Source of the DNA: Parasponia andersonii
Lineage: Eukaryota > Streptophyta > Magnoliopsida > Rosales > Cannabaceae
Direction: 5' to 3'
Assembly: GCA_002914805.1 (NCBI GenBank)
Contig: JXTB01000052.1
Coordinates: 686,712-750,711 of the forward strand
Length of the DNA: 64,000 nt
Of this stretch, positions 1-11,533 are shown piece after piece. The position numbers were made by a program, and so were the translations under genes. Numbering within the stretch: position 1 is the stretch's first letter; each line of letters starts with the position of its first letter. The notes under the pieces were generated by a model that ran no database searches, had not been told where the DNA came from, and worked only from the letters and a program-made list of their open reading frames with translations.

Positions 1-91
1 TAAAACTTTTGACACTTTTCAAATAAATTAAGGAATTTCCCACCAAGTGAAATTCTCCTTTTGCCACTAGCCCGGGTTTTGGGTCGTGACA
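1..91. mobile_element. 3' end of a long LTR (cut by window edge)
   Basis: These 91 bases match the last 90 or so bases of the 2.1-kb solo LTR at 22224-24323, including the terminal GGGTCGTGACA, in the same orientation. The rest of the element lies outside the window, so I cannot say whether it is a solo LTR or part of a full retrotransposon. Confidence 0.75.
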
Positions 92-225
92 GTTTCAGTT
101 CCAGCCTCCTTACCCTTTTTCTTCTTCAACCTTGGGGACATCCTTGAAGAAGACGATTGGGGAGGCAGAGATTCAAAGTCTTCCAATCTTTTCCTCTTCT
201 TTGAAGTCTAACGGGTTTTCGCCAT
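92..225 (-). other. possible decayed coding start, lysine/serine-rich
   Basis: On the minus strand an ATG at 225 opens a frame that meets a TAG after five codons and then stays open up to the LTR edge at 92. The frame is rich in Lys, Arg and Ser (it contains SKKRKRLEDFE, then SSSSRMSPR, then a KKKK run), like a disordered nuclear or transposon-protein N-terminus. It may be a broken first exon cut by the LTR, or chance. No homologue recognised. Confidence 0.2.
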
Positions 226-2257
226 TTTTGTGACAGATCGGAACAAAGGATGGTAGTTGGGTACTTGGGTCTGTGGAGGTTTAATAGGGGAGAAATGAGG
301 GAGTTGAGCTTGACGGTTCCTTCCCTAATCTCCTCTACATTTGATTTTTTTTTTTCAATTTGAGGGTTTGAGTTTTCGTGAAAAAAATGAGCCAAAATGA
401 TATAAAACAAACAAAAAAATGTCTCAATTCAATTGTACAATGTTTTACTAAATTTGAGAATATTTTGGACTTTTCATCGACTAAGGACTTCTAAAAAAGT
501 AATTTTCAAAAATACTCTTACAAATGCAAAAAGAATCCAAAACACTCTTATTTTCCATAATTTTCCTGTAATCCACGAAGCTTCCCTGTTGGGTAGTCAC
601 TAGTCACTAGTCACAAATGTTTTTTTTTCTTTTTTTTTAATCAATACCACTTTGTAGACCCAATTAATTATTTCTAACAGTCATATTTTTGCCCTCAATT
701 CAAAAACTCTACTTTGTTAGTTGGCTCTTCCCATTCACAGTAATTGCAAAGGAAAAAATTTAATAGTTGAAAGTAGTAGTTAACAAAGTATAAAAAACTG
801 TTGTCAACTTCTATTTGTGTATCTTAAAAATTAGTAAAAACTGTTGACAACTTCGATTTGTGTATCTTCAAAATTAGTATTTAGCTATTTAATTTTTTCT
901 TTTTCTGGGAAAAATGACAACTTAAAAAAGAATTGAGATGTTCATAATTTTAATTAATTAGGATTCTAGGGACCCAACAATTCTTGATCAAATCAGGTGC
1001 TGCGTGTTCCACGAAATTTCATACTATGCATGATTGCGTGTATGAACTCTTGAGCATATCTAACAATAAAAATAATCAGAAGGCTCTATCTCTGTCTTAT
1101 ACTGGACAAAAAGTATTCACGCTGTCTAAAATCTCTGAGTCTCAGATATATATCACCTACTTTGGACGCTTCTTCGATTTTTTTTTTTAAATCAAAATAA
1201 TATCCTGATCTTATTTTTTTATTTATTTTATAAATAATATTAGAGACACCAATATAAACTTATACCATATACCACGTAGGATGACATTTCTTTTTTAAAA
1301 GTTGGACCATATTATTAAAATTAAGTGCTTGGTGCAAAATTTTGATATCCTAATCTTTACCTTTGTTTTAATATTTTATTTCAAATTTTTTTTGGAGTAA
1401 AATTAGTATTTTTCTCAGTACTTTTACTATGGGACAAGTTTAAACAAAAAACGACAGTGGAATTTGAAACAACCAACGGCATGTAATTTATCATGTAAAT
1501 ACGTACCAACGACATATTTTTTTACCGCAAGAAGACAAGTTGACAACAAGTGGCCGTTCTTCGCCGTATGGTATAGGACAAGACAAGGAGACTTTCAAAA
1601 CGACATGTCGTTTTATAGTTGAGCCGTGAACAAGACACCTAAGATGCCACTGCAAGTTCGAATAGAAAGCCAGGGTCCACGAAAGTGTAAGAGAGTTCTT
1701 TTTATTGATATAAGGCACGGATGATAGCGCAGCCAAACGACAAATAAGGATTTCTTCGTTTATTTTGTAGTAAAATAAAATATCAACTGTGAACTTAATT
1801 TATCAGATGACCATATATATTTAAACCAAAATCCATACAAATTTTTGCTAACGTGAAAAAACTGTGTAGCCTAGAAGCATTCATCTATATCCACGCTTTA
1901 GTTTTGTGTGGTTAAATGCTGTGTAGCCTGTGGGGCTGAAGCTCCATCGTACGCAATGTATGTGGCTGAGACAATTTCAGTATTAAAGCTGACAACCATA
2001 AATGAGAGTATGGGACCTATAATGGCAAGCAGTACTCAAAATCCTTCCAAGTAACGTAGTCCAGTATGGAGTTTCTTTACAGCGCCAAAGCAGAATCGCC
2101 ATATACTCGTCATTCTCGACTTATTAATCCAAGGGTTAATTAAATTTATATACATTGCATTTTATTTTGATTTTTTTTTAATATTTTGAGTTTTTGGTTA
2201 TGGTCGTTATTCACGTTCAAATTTAGAATTTGTAATATTTATACCTTCTTGGAGTTA
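226..2257. other. A+T-rich intergenic DNA, no gene seen
   Basis: No convincing coding frame. The stretch 1440-1620 has several AACGACA/ACGACAT motifs, including a small palindrome AAACGACATGTCGTTT, resembling subterminal repeats of CACTA-type DNA transposons. A similar motif-rich stretch lies at 3560-3910. I could not define element ends. A short direct repeat of TCACTAG lies near 598-612. Confidence 0.35.
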
Positions 2258-2262
2258 AACAC

Positions 2263-2806
2263 TGTTAGAAATTGACTCTGATTTGTAAGTTACTTAAGAC
2301 ATTTTAGTTAGTTAAATTAATTGGGACTGTAGCTTAATTAGTTAAATTAGTTATAACTAACTTAAGGTATATCCTAGCTAACAGTTTAGTGTACCTTACT
2401 CTGATTGGTCAAGCTTGTATATTAGTAATAGTTCTATTAGCGTAAATAGACATTACGTACATACTACAGAGTTTTGCATCACTAATATTCGTTCTGTACG
2501 ACATTCTGTTTTAAAGAGTCTGAGAGCTCGGGTTAGAGAAAAACAGAGAGGTGTGAGTTTCTGTGAAAACTTTTGGACTATATGCTTGTATATTGAAAGA
2601 CTCCAATAAAGATTGTACAAATGAGATACTGAGAGTGTATCATTATTCAAGAAAATAGTAAAATCAGCTAGGGTTTTCCCTGCCTTGGATGTAGGACTCT
2701 CTCACCGAGGGTGTTCTCTGGTGTATTTTTTTTCTTCTTCTTCTTCTGTTGATTCTCGTGGATTTGTGTGTGGTGTGTCCTTGATCAATTAAACCAGATC
2801 ATTACA
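2263..2806 (+). mobile_element. solo LTR, 544 bp, with target-site duplication
   Basis: The segment starts TGTTAGAAATTG and ends CCAGATCATTACA, so it has TG...CA ends. It is flanked on both sides by AACAC (2258-2262 and 2807-2811), a perfect 5-bp target duplication. No internal retroelement sequence follows, so it is a solo LTR. It holds a polyadenylation-like AATAAAG near 2606 and a T-rich tract near 2727, consistent with plus orientation. The TGTTAGAAA-type terminus fits copia-like LTRs; the lineage is inferred. Confidence 0.75.
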
Positions 2807-2855
2807 AACACTAATTTTGATAATTATATTTACCAAAATACCATTGAAATTTTAA

Positions 2856-2861
<6 letters not shown>

Positions 2862-2895
<34 letters not shown>
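2862..2895. repeat. (AT)n microsatellite
   Basis: About 34 bases of alternating A and T just downstream of the solo LTR. Confidence 0.9.
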
Positions 2896-2900
<5 letters not shown>

Positions 2901-4983
2901 GAAGTCAAATTTAAAACTTATATAAAATTGATAAATATTTTGATAAATAGTATTTAATTCTTTTAGGCTTTTGCATTTTTTTGAATATTTGTTATTTAGC
3001 TATCAAATTTAATTAGTTTTAAATTTAATTAAGTATTAAAATAGGATAATGACTGGGGTTTCAATAACTACACTAAGTTTTTAATATTGACGTATAATTT
3101 ATTACCACTCAATTGATGATAATATTTAATTTATTTATAATAATTTTAATACACTAATTAAATAGTAATAACTGATACATCACATCACATGTATTAATAC
3201 AAACAAAATCAGTACAATAATTAGGACATTAGCATTATCTATTAAAATATATATTTTCAAAGTTTAAAAGAATATACATTTTAGTAAACTCAATACTCAA
3301 AGTTAATGTTTGACAAAAAAAAAATTACAAATTTATTACAAATTTAAAATTTTGAAGTCAAATTTATATAATCAAAATACAAAATATAAATTAATTAAAT
3401 AAAAAATTAAAACATAAGGTATAAAAATATAATTATTCCAAAATATAATAATTCCAAAGTAATATTAATTACTCTAGATTTTGCAAAACCACCCGAACAT
3501 GCTGTCGGGCTTTTTTGTCCACATGACAAGAGATTGTGATCATATGGACATATGCTATGCACAAGGCAAGGGCTCTCTTAAAGGAGGAGTCAGAGACAGA
3601 CGAAGTCTTGAAAACGATGATACTATCGACAAAGTATTCGAAACGACATCACGTTTCATGACAAAAAGCATGAACAAAATGTCGTATTTTGATTAACTAT
3701 CAAATGGTAGGAACCATGAAAAATATAGGGTATACTCCGCGGTAGTCATCCTCCCAAATAAAAACTTTAAACGACAATCAGAAAATCGTAAGGCCAATCA
3801 ACTCCAATTATTTAATGGGACCTGCCCCTTTATTCAAGATCCAACGACGTTTGCGTTATGAAACGACGGCAAGTTATAAATTATGAACGACATTTTGTTT
3901 TCTGTGAGCAACGTGTTTCCATACGAAAATCAAATTTACAATATATTTTTAATAATATATTCACAATATATTTGGCTACTTTCGCTCCATTGCCATAGTA
4001 AAATGACAAACTTTGTAATAAAGAAAGTAAGATTATTTTAAATAAATATTAAAAGCCATACATAACAGTATAAATGGTACTGCAGCAATTTTTTTTTTTT
4101 TTGGAGAGGAGCTACTATGACAATTACTATAATAAAAATAGAAGAAAATTATATATTATGTCAAAAATTAACCTACATAAGTAACAGTATATCTTTCTCA
4201 CCTGGACTTAAACAGTAAAATAAATGTATATCTTAAACAGTAATAAATGTATATCCTCCTCACCGAACTTTTTTTTGCCTTTAATAAGAAAATAGTTGAC
4301 AACTAACGGAAGCTAGCTTTAACAATAATTTATTAGCTTTAACAATAATTTATTAAGATTAATCGTAGGTATTCCACCTCATATATATCACCCGATGCCA
4401 TAGACCGTTTGTTATTGTATAATTGGTGAATGTAATTTAGTTTATTTATGCTAAGTTTTAATTTAATTAAACAATGATAATTCATCTGAAACATATTGTC
4501 ACGTACATTAAAAATGTGATAAAATGACGTGACATCTTAGCACTATCCATTTAATAAGCTGTGCCATAGAAGACCGTGGACGCAACATATTAAATCTATC
4601 AATATAATCCCATATAAATAGATTGACATCATGTATGTTTTCCACAATATTATTCTTAATTTTTACCAATATTTTTCTTTGTTTTGTTTAATGCGAAAGA
4701 ACTAGTATCTATGGTGCTTAATATGCATGTAAGACAATTTGATGGTAGGCCTTACACTTAAATATTAATATGTGGTTATTTAGTGCGTAATCAGCCCCAG
4801 TGCCTTACCACTCCTAGTATTAAAGATGAGCTCAGGTAAACGGAAAGCATCATAATCACTAGAGCTTTTAATTTGGGCTAGCAACCATGGTGAGAAAATA
4901 AGACGTGCTCCTTGCCTTAGAGTTATTACACTGATTTGGTACGTCTCATGCTGCCCTTGTCCTCATTTCTAGTTGAGATTGAC
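2896..4983. other. A+T-rich DNA upstream of CYP82 gene A
   Basis: No gene seen. 3560-3910 carries repeated ACGACA/ACGACG motifs like those at 1440-1620, so both may be remains of one CACTA-like element split by later insertion. A 20-bp direct tandem repeat (AGCTTTAACAATAATTTATT) lies near 4315-4355. The last few hundred bases must hold the gene A promoter. Confidence 0.35.
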
Positions 4984-4991
4984 TTATAAAT
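4984..4991 (+). promoter_or_regulatory. candidate TATA box of CYP82 gene A
   Basis: TTATAAAT lies about 60 bases upstream of the chosen ATG at 5046, a plausible spacing for a short 5' leader. No transcript evidence. Confidence 0.4.
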
Positions 4992-5045
4992 TGACCATTT
5001 TTCATTATATCACATACATTCAATCGACCTCCCTTCCAACCAAAT

Positions 5046-7230
5046 ATGAATCAGCCTTCTCTCCAACTAATTATAACACCTCTTGCTCTGTTCACTTCTC
5101 TAATATTCTTTCTCTACTATGCCCTACTTGGAAAGAGAACAAACAAGGCCACCGCTACACACAATGAAGCTCCAGAGCCGGCGGGCTCATGGCCAATCAT
5201 CGGCCACCTCCACCTCCTTGGCGGCGGCGATCAACTTCTCTACCGAACCCTCGGCGCCATGGCAGATGAGTACGGCCCGGCGTTCAACATCCGCCTCGGA
5301 ACTCGTCGCGCATTTGTGGTCAGTAGTTGGGAAGTAGCGAAAGATTGCTTCACCACCAACGACAAGGCACTGGCCTCGCGCCCCACCACCGTGGCCGCCA
5401 AGCACATGGGCTACAACTACGCCGTCTTCGGTTTCGCGCCATACAGCCCTTTCTGGCGCGAAATGCGGAAGATAGCCACGCTGGAGCTCCTCTCCAACCG
5501 CCGCCTCGAGATGCTCAAACACGTCAGGATTTCCGAGATTGACACCGGGATTCAAGAGCTGTACGGTTCTTGGGTTCAGAGCGGCTCGCGTCCGGTTCTC
5601 GTCGAGCTGAATCACTGGTTGGACGAGTTGACTATTAATATGGTGGTGAGAATGGTGGCCGGAAAGCGCTATTTCGGAGCTTCAGCCGCTAGGGACGACG
5701 GCGGCGAGGCGAGGCGGTGCAAGAAGGCGATAAGCCAGTTCTTTCATCTGATTGGGATATTTGTGGTTTCGGATGCGCTGCCGTTTCTATGGTGGTTGGA
5801 TTTGCTTGGCCATGAGAGAGCGATGAAGAAGACGGCTAAGGAGTTGGATGGCATACTCGAAGGTTGGCTTGAGGAGCACCGAAAGAAGAGAGGTTCACTT
5901 GAGGCCAAGGATCAGGAGGACCAGGACTTCATTGACGTTATGTTGTCCCTTCAGGAAGAAGGGAACCTCTCCAATTTTCACTATGATCCGGATACCAGCA
6001 TCAAGTCCACTTGTCTGGTACGTTGAATTTGATTTGAATTTTATAGTTGACTTTGCGGCGGGAATTGTTGGGCTTTTGGCGCTGTGACTAGCATCAATGC
6101 CCATCAAGATACATAGTTTGACTTTGGCCCATAATGAGTCTTGTCCTTATAGGTCCAGCCCCAAGAAACATTTTGGGAATTTGGTACAAACTGCCTTACT
6201 AAACATTTTACACTACGACAATTTACTCTACGTCAATTCATCAATATTTTTTTTCCCCCTGATAAACTATCTTTTCTTTGCAATGCCTATTACTAACTTT
6301 TTGAGATAAGTCATTAAAGTTTTTTTTCGAAAGGAGATAAGTCATAAGTTTACTTCTACATCTATTCACGGATTTTTTATAAAGAAAATAATTAACAAAT
6401 TTACAAGAAAATCAAAAAATAAAAATTACTACCTTTTGTGAAAAATTTAATAATTTAATAAATATTTTGCTGATAGAAATTGAAAAAGAAAAGCTACTCA
6501 TTACCCCATATCAATTTGCAATTCCTCTTTTCTTTTTTTTTTAATCGGTTCGTTTTTCATTTAATTTGATCAACTAATTCTTCTTGATATATATACAACA
6601 TAGGCCCTTATACTAGGAGGAAGTGACACCACAGCAGGGACTCTGACGTGGGCAATCTCATTACTGCTTAACAATCCTCAAGCGTTGAAAAAGGCACAAG
6701 AAGAGTTAGACCTCCACGTAGGCAGGGATCGGCTCGTTGACGATTCAGATATCAAAAACCTCGGCTACCTTCAAGCCATTATAAAAGAAACCCTACGCTT
6801 ATACCCAGCGGGGCCACTTCTGGGCCCCAGGGAAGCTTTAGAAGATTGCACCGTAGCAGGTTACCACGTTCCAGCTGGCACTCGCTTAGTGGTCAACGTG
6901 TGGAAGATTCAAAGGGACCCGAAGGCTTGGTCAAACCCGGAAGACTTTCAACCGGAGAGGTTTCTCACGAGCCACGCCAGCGTAGACGTGAGAGGGCAAC
7001 AGTTCGAACTCATTCCATTCGGGTCGGGTCGTCGGTCATGCCCCGGCGCGTCGTTTGCACTCCAAGTGCTTCACCTGACACTTGCTCGTTTGCTTCAAGG
7101 GTTCGAATTTAAAAATCCATTGGATGGGCCTGTTGACATGACGGAAAGCCCAGGTTTGACTATTCCTAAGGCGACCCCACTGGAGGTTCTACTCACCCCT
7201 CGTCTCCCGCATGAGCTCTATATAGTTTGA
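5046..7230 (+). CDS. CYP82-family cytochrome P450 (gene A), intact
   Basis: ER-anchored haem-thiolate monooxygenase using O2 and electrons from P450 reductase. Exons 5046-6017 and 6604-7230 are joined across a 586-bp phase-0 GT..AG intron, the usual single-intron position of this group. The predicted protein is 532 residues, normal for CYP82. It has a hydrophobic N-terminal anchor (about 9-28), a Pro-rich hinge with [14 protein letters not shown] (47-60), C-helix WREMR (137-141), I-helix GGSDTT (329-334, opening exon 2), ETLR (386-389), PERF (441-444) and haem loop FGSGRRSCPG (463-472, Cys470 as ligand). The C-terminal block with [20 protein letters not shown] is typical of CYP82. Characterised family members act on terpenoids, coumarins, flavones or alkaloids; the substrate here is unknown. 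AATAAA lies 29 bp after the stop. The 3' end of exon 2 and its flank are duplicated downstream. Confidence 0.95.
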
Positions 7231-7258
7231 CGTTTAGTAAGAGTTGGAAGTGAATTTG

Positions 7259-7264
7259 AATAAA
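7259..7264 (+). terminator. polyadenylation signal of gene A
   Basis: A canonical AATAAA sits 29 bases after the gene A stop codon. The same sequence persists in the duplicated copy at about 10269. Confidence 0.5.
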
Positions 7265-9230
7265 GGCCATTATATTGGTGATGCGTATTCCGTGGCCCTA
7301 AAATCTTGATCAACCCTTTTCTTGTCTATAAGTGCTCTATATGGAACTGCCATGTAATATTGAAAATTAACTATATACATGAGTACCGTTTCAAAACGTT
7401 TTTCTTCAAAGATATGAGTAATGAATTTTAAATATATTATCTGATATGACTTCAGTCTTGAGCCGACCATCTAGTCTCCTAAATTCTATATAGGATGACA
7501 AGCATGCGTATGCTTCCTTCTCCACAAATTCAAGATAAGCTTGAATCAGTGGATCTTTTTGACTTTTGTAGTTATCCGTTACAAATTTGTAATGTCCAGT
7601 AACTATGTAATTAACTAATTATTATATCTTCTCTTAATTAATTAACTAAAGGCAGAACCCAAATCTGAAGACTTTCATGGTGCTCGCTTTGAAATATATG
7701 TAATGAGAGTAGTGTTACAGACTAATTATGTATATTTTTTCTTGATAAACATATTCACCGATGTGAACATATGTATTATTTGTTAATTTTTTATGTATAC
7801 AATTTTGTACGTTTACAATTACTAACTCTCACCGGTCCAAAAGTTAATTAGCAATTTAGCATCACATGCTATACGTCTCTCACACAATAATTTTTTGGTG
7901 GATCCTACGTATTGTATTAGTCCCACACACTAGTACTAATTTACTGTTGTTATTTAGTGAGTCTTTGAACTTATTGGTGATCTTGATAAAGATGATTAAG
8001 ACTGTAAAGAAAAAGAGCCAACTTCTAGACAAAAAGGAAAAAAAAAAAATTATTTAGCATTACAATAACGGGTCAGTACTCCCCACCAAATAATGTATGA
8101 AGTAACATTCATGATCCAACCTAACGATCAACCTGGCAGCCATCTGTTCTAAGAATTCGGAAATATTGTCTTTTTGCTGCTTTTTGTTTTAGTTATTTAA
8201 TTTAAGGTCACATGGAAAAATGAAGATTAGATTTCCAGTCCAGATTAGATTTCCAGTCCTTGTCATGAGATCAAAGATCTAGAGCGGTAAATAAAATCCT
8301 AGTGTTAGCAAACTAGAGCATACAGAGATATATTCCTCATAAATATATGAATAATTAAAGTAGCGGTTGATTTTAGTTAATTTGCTTTGTTTTGGAAGAG
8401 ATTTTTTTTTTTCGGAGACATTGAAATAAGCAGTATTATTTAATTTCAGACTTGCTTCGCTGTTTTGAAGGAGATTTTTTTTTTTGGAGACATTGAAATA
8501 AGCAGTATTATTTATTCATGGATATAGCAATTACTTAAAATTCTGAAATACGAATTATATGGCGATATTTACTGCCGTTAATATTTAAACCAATAGTAGA
8601 ATATACAGTGATTCCTCTTATACACATAATTACGTGAGATCAATATTAAATATGGATGGGTGCTGCAGGGTTGCTTAAAAATAATTGTCCAACTTGTTAA
8701 AAAAAGTCTATTAAATATCATATACATATTATTGTTGGTGTGAATTTTGATTTTGTATCTTGAATTATGTGACTTTCGAGGAGGAAAAAAAACTTATATC
8801 AACTGTAATTTTCAGTTCTATCTATAATAAATTCTAATTAATTATAATTTATGTGATGTGAAGTACTTCTTCAATTTAAGAATAAAAAAGTGACGAAGAA
8901 AATTCTATATCAAGATAATTTATTAGAGAAATCTGGCATTACAGGTCAGACTACAGATATAAACGTTCCAATGTTCTTTGTTAAAGATCAGATTTATCAG
9001 CTGTCAAACAGTAAAAGAAAAAAGAAAAGAAAAATAAATTAACGTTGTAAATTGGAAAAAGGTTGAAATATTATTACTAGGCAATATATTAATTTAAGGA
9101 TAGGCGCCACGCAAAGAATTGCTATTTAAACTCTATTTTATGGATGGGTTTCTTGAATTTTCAAAAGGTAGTGTATATAAATATTAACTTACATTGAACA
9201 TTCCATAAAATGACAACATAAAATGGGACC

Positions 9231-9393
9231 ACTATATATATAGACATTAGGTATTTTTATTTAATATTATTTTACTTAATTAAAAAATTCATCACACAAA
9301 TTTTTTATGGTAAAAATCAGAGAGAAAAATTTTAAATAATGTGTACTTATTTTTATTTTTTCTCTTAATTACCTAAATTATGGTAGCCATTAA
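9231..9393 (+). repeat. MITE-like A+T-rich repeat, interrupted by CACTA
   Basis: This stretch shares ordered blocks (AATTCATC, then TTTATGGTAAAAA, then AGAGAAAAA, then TTAAATAATGTG, then CAAATTATGGTA) with 25300-25422, with 59935-60165, and with 40770-40930 in reverse complement. The intact copy near 60085 continues straight through the point where a CACTA element begins here at 9394, so the CACTA inserted into this repeat. Confidence 0.5.
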
Positions 9394-10152
9394 CACTACT
9401 AAAAAATAGACCAACACTTAAACCATGTCATTTTTTAAAGAAAGTGACGTAGTTGAACTCTCACTTCACGTCGTTTAAAAGTGACGTAATTATAAGTTCT
9501 ACTATGTCACTTATATAACGAACGACGTGATTAGGTAATGTATCACGTCGTTTTTGTAGAAAGCGACATAGTATATTATTTTATTTAATATTACGTCACT
9601 TTCTAAAAAAATGATGCGATAGAGGGACAAGTACCACGTCGCTTATATAATAAGCGACGTAGTTAGCCCACGTACCACTTTGTTTCTATAGAAAGTTACA
9701 TTGTTTTTTATTTTATTTAATACCACGTCTCTTTTGGGGCTTCTACTAGCCACTTCATCGATCTGTACCTATAAAAAAAATATTCCATCATGACCGTCCA
9801 TTCAAAACTATTAACCTTACCAAATAGTCTGTGAGCCCTAATTAGAACAAATCCAAAATTTTCAATATCTTCTTATTCATACTCTATCTATTTCAAATTT
9901 TAGGAACCCTTCTCTCTTATTTCAATTTCTTTAAGTTTTAGGTCTTTGAAAATTTATGTAATAGCCTTTTTTAATCTTTTAGATGCAGTTTCTTGAGGTT
10001 TCTGACCATCGTCGATAATATTGAGGTGAGGAAAATGAGACAAGAGAGGAACAAAATGACACCGTAAAGATTTGGGCAATAGATTCTGAAGTCATTGATT
10101 TAGCGTTTGACTCGTAAAGGTAGTGCGAAGTACACGTATCATTAGTCTGATC
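9394..10152 (+). mobile_element. CACTA-like transposon, 5' part (duplication copy 1)
   Basis: The element begins CACTACTAAAAAATAG, a CACTA-type terminal inverted repeat. Over 300 bp it carries many subterminal copies of GCGACGTAG/CACGTCGCTT-like motifs in both orientations, the usual transposase-binding layout of En/Spm elements. No transposase frame is present, so it is non-autonomous. The 3' terminus is not here because the tandem duplication breaks the element; it survives at 25779-26220. Confidence 0.6.
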
Positions 10153-10160
10153 ACGTATCA

Positions 10161-10241
10161 TTGACATGACGGAAAGCCCAGGTTTAACTATTCCTAAGGC
10201 GACCCCACTGGAGGTTCTAGTATGAGCTCTATAAAGTTTGA
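10161..10241 (+). pseudogene. duplicated 3' fragment of CYP82 gene A
   Basis: This is a copy of the last coding bases of gene A (7133-7230), beginning at TTGACATGACGG. A 19-base block before ATGAGCTC is replaced by two bases, a net 17-bp loss that breaks the frame. It has no upstream exon and is only the edge of the tandem duplication. Confidence 0.85.
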
Positions 10242-10301
10242 CGTTTAGTAAGAGTTGGAAGTGAATTTGAATAAAGGCCATTATATTGGTGATGCGTATT
10301 C

Positions 10302-10985
10302 CGTTGAAAATAAGCTTGTTTAAGCCTATAAAAAGTGTTTTAGGTCCATCAACATGAGGCCCAAGAAGTTGGAGTTAACCCAAGTGCAAAGGTCATAAAA
10401 AAAAATTCAAGTTAAAATTGAAGAAGCCCCCTACCTAAAATCTTCTAGTGTCAGCTAGATATTAGTTTTTTGGATGTGAATTATTTGATTACTTAGATTA
10501 TTATTAGAAGTGTATAGAAGAAAATATGTGTAGCTTAAGGATTTTTGTAATTGTTTATTTGTGTAGTTCTTATTATTTCTCATGTAGTATAAATACCCCT
10601 CCTCATTTGAGTTCTAAGCATCAAGTAAGAAACAAAACTTCTAAGAGTGAAGATAAGAGAGAAAGAAGCATAACTTCTAGTGAGTGAGTGAGCTTAAAGA
10701 GTGAAATTGAGAATTTTCTCTTGTAAAAATATTTGAGTAAATATGTGTAGCTTAAGGATTTTTGTAATTGTTTATTTGTGTAGTTCTTATTATTTCTCAT
10801 GTAGTATAAATACCCCTCCCCATTTGAGTTCTAAGCATCAAGTAAGAAACAAAACTTCTAAGAGTGAAGATAAAAGAGAAAGAAGCATAACTTCTAGTGA
10901 GTGAGTGAGCTTAAAGAGTGAAATTGAGAATTTTCTCTTGTAAAAATATTTGAGTGAATAATAAAGTTTGTTTTACTTTCCAACA
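10302..10985 (+). repeat. copia-1 5' LTR with internal tandem duplication
   Basis: 684 bp against 449 bp for the 3' LTR. Most of the excess is a direct tandem duplication of 217 bp (10522-10738 and 10739-10955). The two halves differ at only a few bases by eye, whereas the two LTRs differ much more. Confidence 0.85.
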
Positions 10986-11533
10986 AAGTGATATCAAAGT
11001 GAGGTTGTGAGTTCTAATGAAATTCTAAATATGCTCTGTGGTTACAATTTTGACTGATCTTCCACATCAGAAAAGAATTCTTGAGATTGAGAGTATTATC
11101 TATTTGTTCCAAATATACTATTATTACATATCAAATCAAAGAGCTCGACGAGACGAAAACGTTGCCGCAAAAATCAACCTAATCGGAGTCGGAACGATTT
11201 TGAACGAGTTGTCGGAAGTTTTCTATCATAATTGAGTTAATTCACCGAGTTAAGCCAAGTCAGAGTCGTTTGACCAAGCTGTCATAGCTGTTGACCGAAC
11301 CGTTAGAGTCGTTGACCAAGCCGTCAGAGCCATCGGATCGTGTCATTGACTATGCCATTGGAGCCATTGACCGCGCCGTTGACCCGACTGTTGACCAGTG
11401 TTGACCATTGAATGAGTGTTGACTTTGATTGTTGACTTTGACCAAGTTGATATACAAGTCAATCTTAAGGTTTTCGACATTCCGGATCAATCCGTATAGT
11501 TGAAATTTCCAAAAGCTTACTCTGTTAAGAGTT

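Larger units (their letters stand above)
7133..10152. repeat. tandem duplication, unit 1 (3.0 kb)
   Basis: This segment runs from within exon 2 of gene A through its 3' flank into a CACTA-like element. It reappears in the same order and orientation at 10161-25778, where it is split by three transposable elements. The junction at 10153-10160 has a short filler, ACGTATCA, copied from nearby (10134). Outside the gene A end and the CACTA part this unit is A+T-rich with no gene. A local repeat of about 70 bp (GAGACATTGAAATAAGCAG at about 8416 and 8487) is single in unit 2. Confidence 0.85.

Noticed and set aside
984..1190. Small frame in A+T-rich DNA
   Set aside because: Short, ends in a poly-T-encoded Phe run, no motif.
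5187..5615. 142-codon minus-strand frame over gene A exon 1
   Set aside because: Antisense shadow of a G+C-rich P450 exon; no motif of its own.
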